Shown piece after piece: positions 62,001-64,000 of a DNA stretch of 64,000 bases (positions within the stretch are counted from its first letter, which is position 1; the number at the start of each line of letters is the position of its first letter). The notes beneath the pieces are model-generated. The model was not told where the DNA came from and did not search any database. It saw only the letters and a list, made by a program, of their open reading frames with translations. The position numbers and the translations under genes were made by a program. Origin of the DNA: JAGTVG01 sp964389805 (GTDB lineage Bacteria > Bacteroidota > Bacteroidia > Cytophagales > Cyclobacteriaceae); NCBI GenBank assembly GCA_964389805.1, contig CAYMFU010000017.1, forward strand, positions 1-64,000. The letters are read 5' to 3'.

Positions 62001-62834
62001 TTAGTTCAACTCTTTCAGATATCCATCTATTGTCGCTAAAACTGCTGGATCATCCTCCATGCTTTTTACCAGTTCAAATTGCCTCCTTGCATTATCTTTT
62101 TTTCCTAATTCAAAATAACACAAGCCAAGATAGAACTGACCCTGCAGATTTTGAGGGTACAAAGATACTAGATTTTTGAATCTTTCACTAGCTCTTTCGT
62201 ATTGTCCTGACTGAATTGCCAAAATGCCCATATTAAAAAGACCATTTTCATTCTCGGGATCAGCCTCTAAGATCTCCCTGAGCAATGTAATTCCCTGCAT
62301 AGGATTAGCAGATGAAATATAAGTCATTGCCAATTTATTCTTAATATCCAGTCGTGATGGATCATCTTTCAGCAAAAGCTCATAATAATATCTTGCCTTT
62401 TCGCTATATGTATTTGCCGCCTCCTTCTCCATCGCAAAACCCAGGGCATCATAATAAGCATTCCCGGCTTTCTCAAATTCTTTCGGACCTGGATTTATTT
62501 CAGCAATTATTTCAAAGTACTTAGCCGCACTGTCAAATTGATTGTACCCTAAATATATCCTGGATAAAGAATCTGCCAATATAAGATGATCATATCCTTC
62601 ATTATTCATCTTCGCCATCAAGTTATTGATCTTGGCATTGTCCTGATCGGTGATCTCAGTAGAATGCAGATCCAGAATGTCTGTATCAACTCCTTCCTGC
62701 TCCTTTACTTCCAGATTTGATGTGTTCCCAATATCCTGATCCTGTTCATTGTCGATAACTACCCTTGGCAGGAAGTATAAAACAACGATCAAAACCAATG
62801 ATATTAATATGAGTGCAATCCTGTGCTTCTGCAT
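62001..62834 (-). CDS. membrane-anchored TPR protein
   Basis: 277 residues. An N-terminal helix (RIALILISLVLIVVLYFLP) anchors it with the rest likely periplasmic. TPR-like repeats follow from about residue 95: AAKYFEIIAEINPGPKEFEKAGNAYYDAL, KARYYYELLLKDDPSRLDIKNKLAMTYI, GITLLREILEADPENENGLFNMGILAI, ASERFKNLVSLYPQNLQGQFYLGLCYFELGK. Partner unknown. It lies between HU and the mS38-like gene, a position common in related genomes. A role in envelope assembly is only a guess. Confidence 0.85.
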   Translation of the reverse strand: MQKHRIALILISLVLIVVLYFLPRVVIDNEQDQDIGNTSNLEVKEQEGVDTDILDLHSTEITDQDNAKINNLMAKMNNEGYDHLILADSLSRIYLGYNQFDSAAKYFEIIAEINPGPKEFEKAGNAYYDALGFAMEKEAANTYSEKARYYYELLLKDDPSRLDIKNKLAMTYISSANPMQGITLLREILEADPENENGLFNMGILAIQSGQYERASERFKNLVSLYPQNLQGQFYLGLCYFELGKKDNARRQFELVKSMEDDPAVLATIDGYLKELN

Positions 62835-62864
62835 CTCCCCTCAAATCCAAATTATACGAAGGAC

Positions 62865-63167
62865 TTATGAATTACTACTTTTAACTTTATCGCTACTTTT
62901 AATTTTCTCGATAAATACCTTGGAAGGTTTGAAACTTGGAACATAATGTTCATCTATAATAATGGCGGTGTTTTTAGAAATATTCCTGGCCACTTTTTTG
63001 GCTCTCTTTTTATTAACGAAACTTCCAAATCCTCTTACATATATATTTTCTCCTTCAGCCATTGATTGCTTAACAACACTAAAAAGCGCCTCTACAGCAA
63101 CTTGTACATCTGCTTTATCAATGCCTGTCTGGTCAGAAATTTTTGAAATAATCTCAGCTTTTGTCAC
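62865..63167 (-). CDS. HU-family DNA-binding protein
   Basis: A 100-residue HU/IHF-family protein: MTKAEIISKISDQTGIDKADVQVAVEAL, then NIYVRGFGSFVNKKRAKKVARNISKN, which is the beta-arm, and a C-terminal extension IIDEHYVPSFKPSKVFIEKIK that replaces the usual end of HU. It bends and compacts DNA as a dimer. It is first in a leftward unit and divergent from mutY. Confidence 0.93.
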   Translation of the reverse strand: MTKAEIISKISDQTGIDKADVQVAVEALFSVVKQSMAEGENIYVRGFGSFVNKKRAKKVARNISKNTAIIIDEHYVPSFKPSKVFIEKIKSSDKVKSSNS

Positions 63168-63205
63168 GATCCTAATAGTTTATAAAAATCTGTAAATACT
63201 TAATA

Positions 63206-63220
63206 ACCAAATATTTTGGT
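63206..63220. promoter_or_regulatory. palindrome at the HU transcription start
   Basis: A perfect 6-bp inverted repeat ACCAAA/TTTGGT with a 3-nt centre lies where the HU transcript would start. It may be an operator or a 5' hairpin. Confidence 0.4.
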
Positions 63221-63223
63221 GCA

Positions 63224-63231
63224 CAAAAGTA
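63224..63231 (-). promoter_or_regulatory. -7 box of the HU gene
   Basis: Minus-strand TACTTTTG matches TAnnTTTG; the leader would be about 50 nt. Confidence 0.5.
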
Positions 63232-63317
63232 TATCCTCGCGACCTATAATGGAAATAAAATACAAACAAAATTGAGAGATATGTATTTTTACATTTGGAA
63301 TCAGTTTAAAGATAGCA

Positions 63318-64000
63318 TTGAAATTAACAGAATATACAGCGGCATTATTACAGTGGTACTCTGACAATCGCAGAGATCTTCCATGGAGGAAGACCAATGA
63401 TCCATATAAAATTTGGCTTTCTGAGATTATGCTTCAACAAACCAGGGTTTCACAAGGCATGCCCTACTATATGAATTTTATTAAAAGGTTCCCATCGGTA
63501 TTTGATCTTGCGAATGCCAATGAAAATGAAGTGCTATTAGAGTGGCAAGGATTGGGATATTATTCCCGAGCCAGAAACTTACATGAATGTGCGAAAAAAA
63601 TTGTGTCGGATTACGGAGGGATCTTTCCAGATACATATGCTGAACTTTTAAAATTGCCAGGTATTGGTCCTTATACAGCTGCGGCCATTTCTTCTATTTG
63701 CTATAATGAATCCTATCCTGTACTTGATGGAAATGTATACCGGGTATTGGCCAGATTGTTTAATATAAAAAGTGATATTAATACTGCAGAAGGAAAAAAA
63801 TCTTTTTTGCATATTGCCGAAAAATTAATGCCGGATGAATATCCAGGTGATTTTAATCAGGCCATCATGGAATTTGGTGCCCTTCAATGTTTGCCCAAAA
63901 ATCCCCCCTGTGAAATCTGTGCTTTAAATATGAATTGCGTATCATATTCTATGAAGAACCAGCTGGAACGCCCGGTAAAATCAACAAATAAGAAAAAGGC
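63318..64000 (+). CDS. mutY: A/G-specific adenine glycosylase, 3' end cut by the window edge
   Basis: An open frame from TTG at 63318 (MKLTEYTAALLQWYSDNRRD) to the end of the window, 227 codons. It is the MutY HhH-GPD glycosylase that removes adenine opposite 8-oxoguanine. Key blocks are LPWRKTNDPYKIWLSEIMLQQTRV, WQGLGYYSRARNLHECA, LPGIGPYTAAAISSICYN (MutY-type Tyr-Thr instead of the Nth Lys), DGNVYRVLARLF with catalytic Asp, and the 4Fe-4S cysteines in CLPKNPPCEICALNMNC. The 8-oxoG-recognition C-terminus is beyond the window. Confidence 0.93.
   Translation, partial: MKLTEYTAALLQWYSDNRRDLPWRKTNDPYKIWLSEIMLQQTRVSQGMPYYMNFIKRFPSVFDLANANENEVLLEWQGLGYYSRARNLHECAKKIVSDYGGIFPDTYAELLKLPGIGPYTAAAISSICYNESYPVLDGNVYRVLARLFNIKSDINTAEGKKSFLHIAEKLMPDEYPGDFNQAIMEFGALQCLPKNPPCEICALNMNCVSYSMKNQLERPVKSTNKKK

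Noticed and set aside
1..64000. CRISPR arrays, insertion sequences, integrases or phage genes
   Set aside because: No regularly spaced repeats, no transposase or integrase motifs, and no block of foreign base composition were seen.

Overview
The window reads as a chromosomal segment of a Bacteroidota bacterium, most likely order Cytophagales. The evidence is AT-rich DNA, promoters of the Bacteroidota type (TTTG, 19-20 bp, TAnnTTTG), a GldB gliding lipoprotein, secreted proteins with type A and type B type IX secretion (T9SS) C-terminal domains, a secreted/lipoprotein glutaminyl cyclase of the M28 family, a Thermus-type long isocitrate dehydrogenase, and a YbaB, HU, RNase G and MutY neighbourhood typical of the phylum. 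I found no prophage, insertion sequence, CRISPR array or rRNA. Most of it is core genome.

Layout. Positions 1-8 kb: an unrecognised partial gene, a GT-B glycosyltransferase with a stand-alone acyl carrier protein, an NtrC/NtrB-type two-component pair, a non-coding stretch of about 880 bp holding a candidate small RNA and a class II tRNA-like gene, and a long-chain acyl-CoA ligase. 8-16.8 kb: a beta-propeller-like secreted protein overlapping lpxH, then ftsH-rsfS facing birA, ahcY, an MltF-type transglycosylase and isocitrate dehydrogenase. 17-25 kb: a T9SS cargo protein, the divergent tdh/kbl threonine catabolism pair, hisS, a second T9SS cargo protein, ybaB, a GT2 glycosyltransferase and a PspC-like protein. 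25-38 kb: a TPR lipoprotein, pdhB, ffh, glutaminyl cyclase, cysS, the rimP-nusA-infB operon with a leader hairpin, a tiny membrane protein and an SdiA-regulated-type lipoprotein. 38-46.9 kb: an HD-domain protein fused to a Pycsar-type transmembrane effector domain, a GH3 glycosidase, a secreted metallophosphoesterase/EEP pair with a tiny membrane ORF upstream, an SDR and tag. 46.9-52.5 kb: an SCP2/sulfotransferase/DUF1214 operon, a PorT-like barrel, gldB and a GT4 enzyme. 52.5-64 kb: nth, a small anti-sigma-like gene with an ECF sigma factor, uvrA, yjbQ, a beta-helix lipoprotein, prfA, RNase G, a 29-residue mS38-like ribosomal protein gene, a TPR protein, HU and the start of mutY.

Themes. Translation and its quality control dominate (ftsH, rsfS, hisS, cysS, ffh, rimP, nusA, infB, prfA, rng). 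DNA repair is represented by nth, mutY, tag and uvrA. The envelope and secretion theme (lpxH, gldB, two T9SS cargoes, many lipoproteins, glutaminyl cyclase) is coherent: five predicted signal-peptidase-I substrates in the window expose an N-terminal Gln, the substrate of the cyclase.

The most interesting items are the HD-PycTM fusion with no cyclase nearby, the tRNA-like gene with an oversized variable arm and odd anticodon loop, the lipid-sulfation-like three-gene operon, the leader hairpin of rimP-nusA-infB, and several very short genes. All functional statements rest on reading motifs and family knowledge. No alignments or searches were run.
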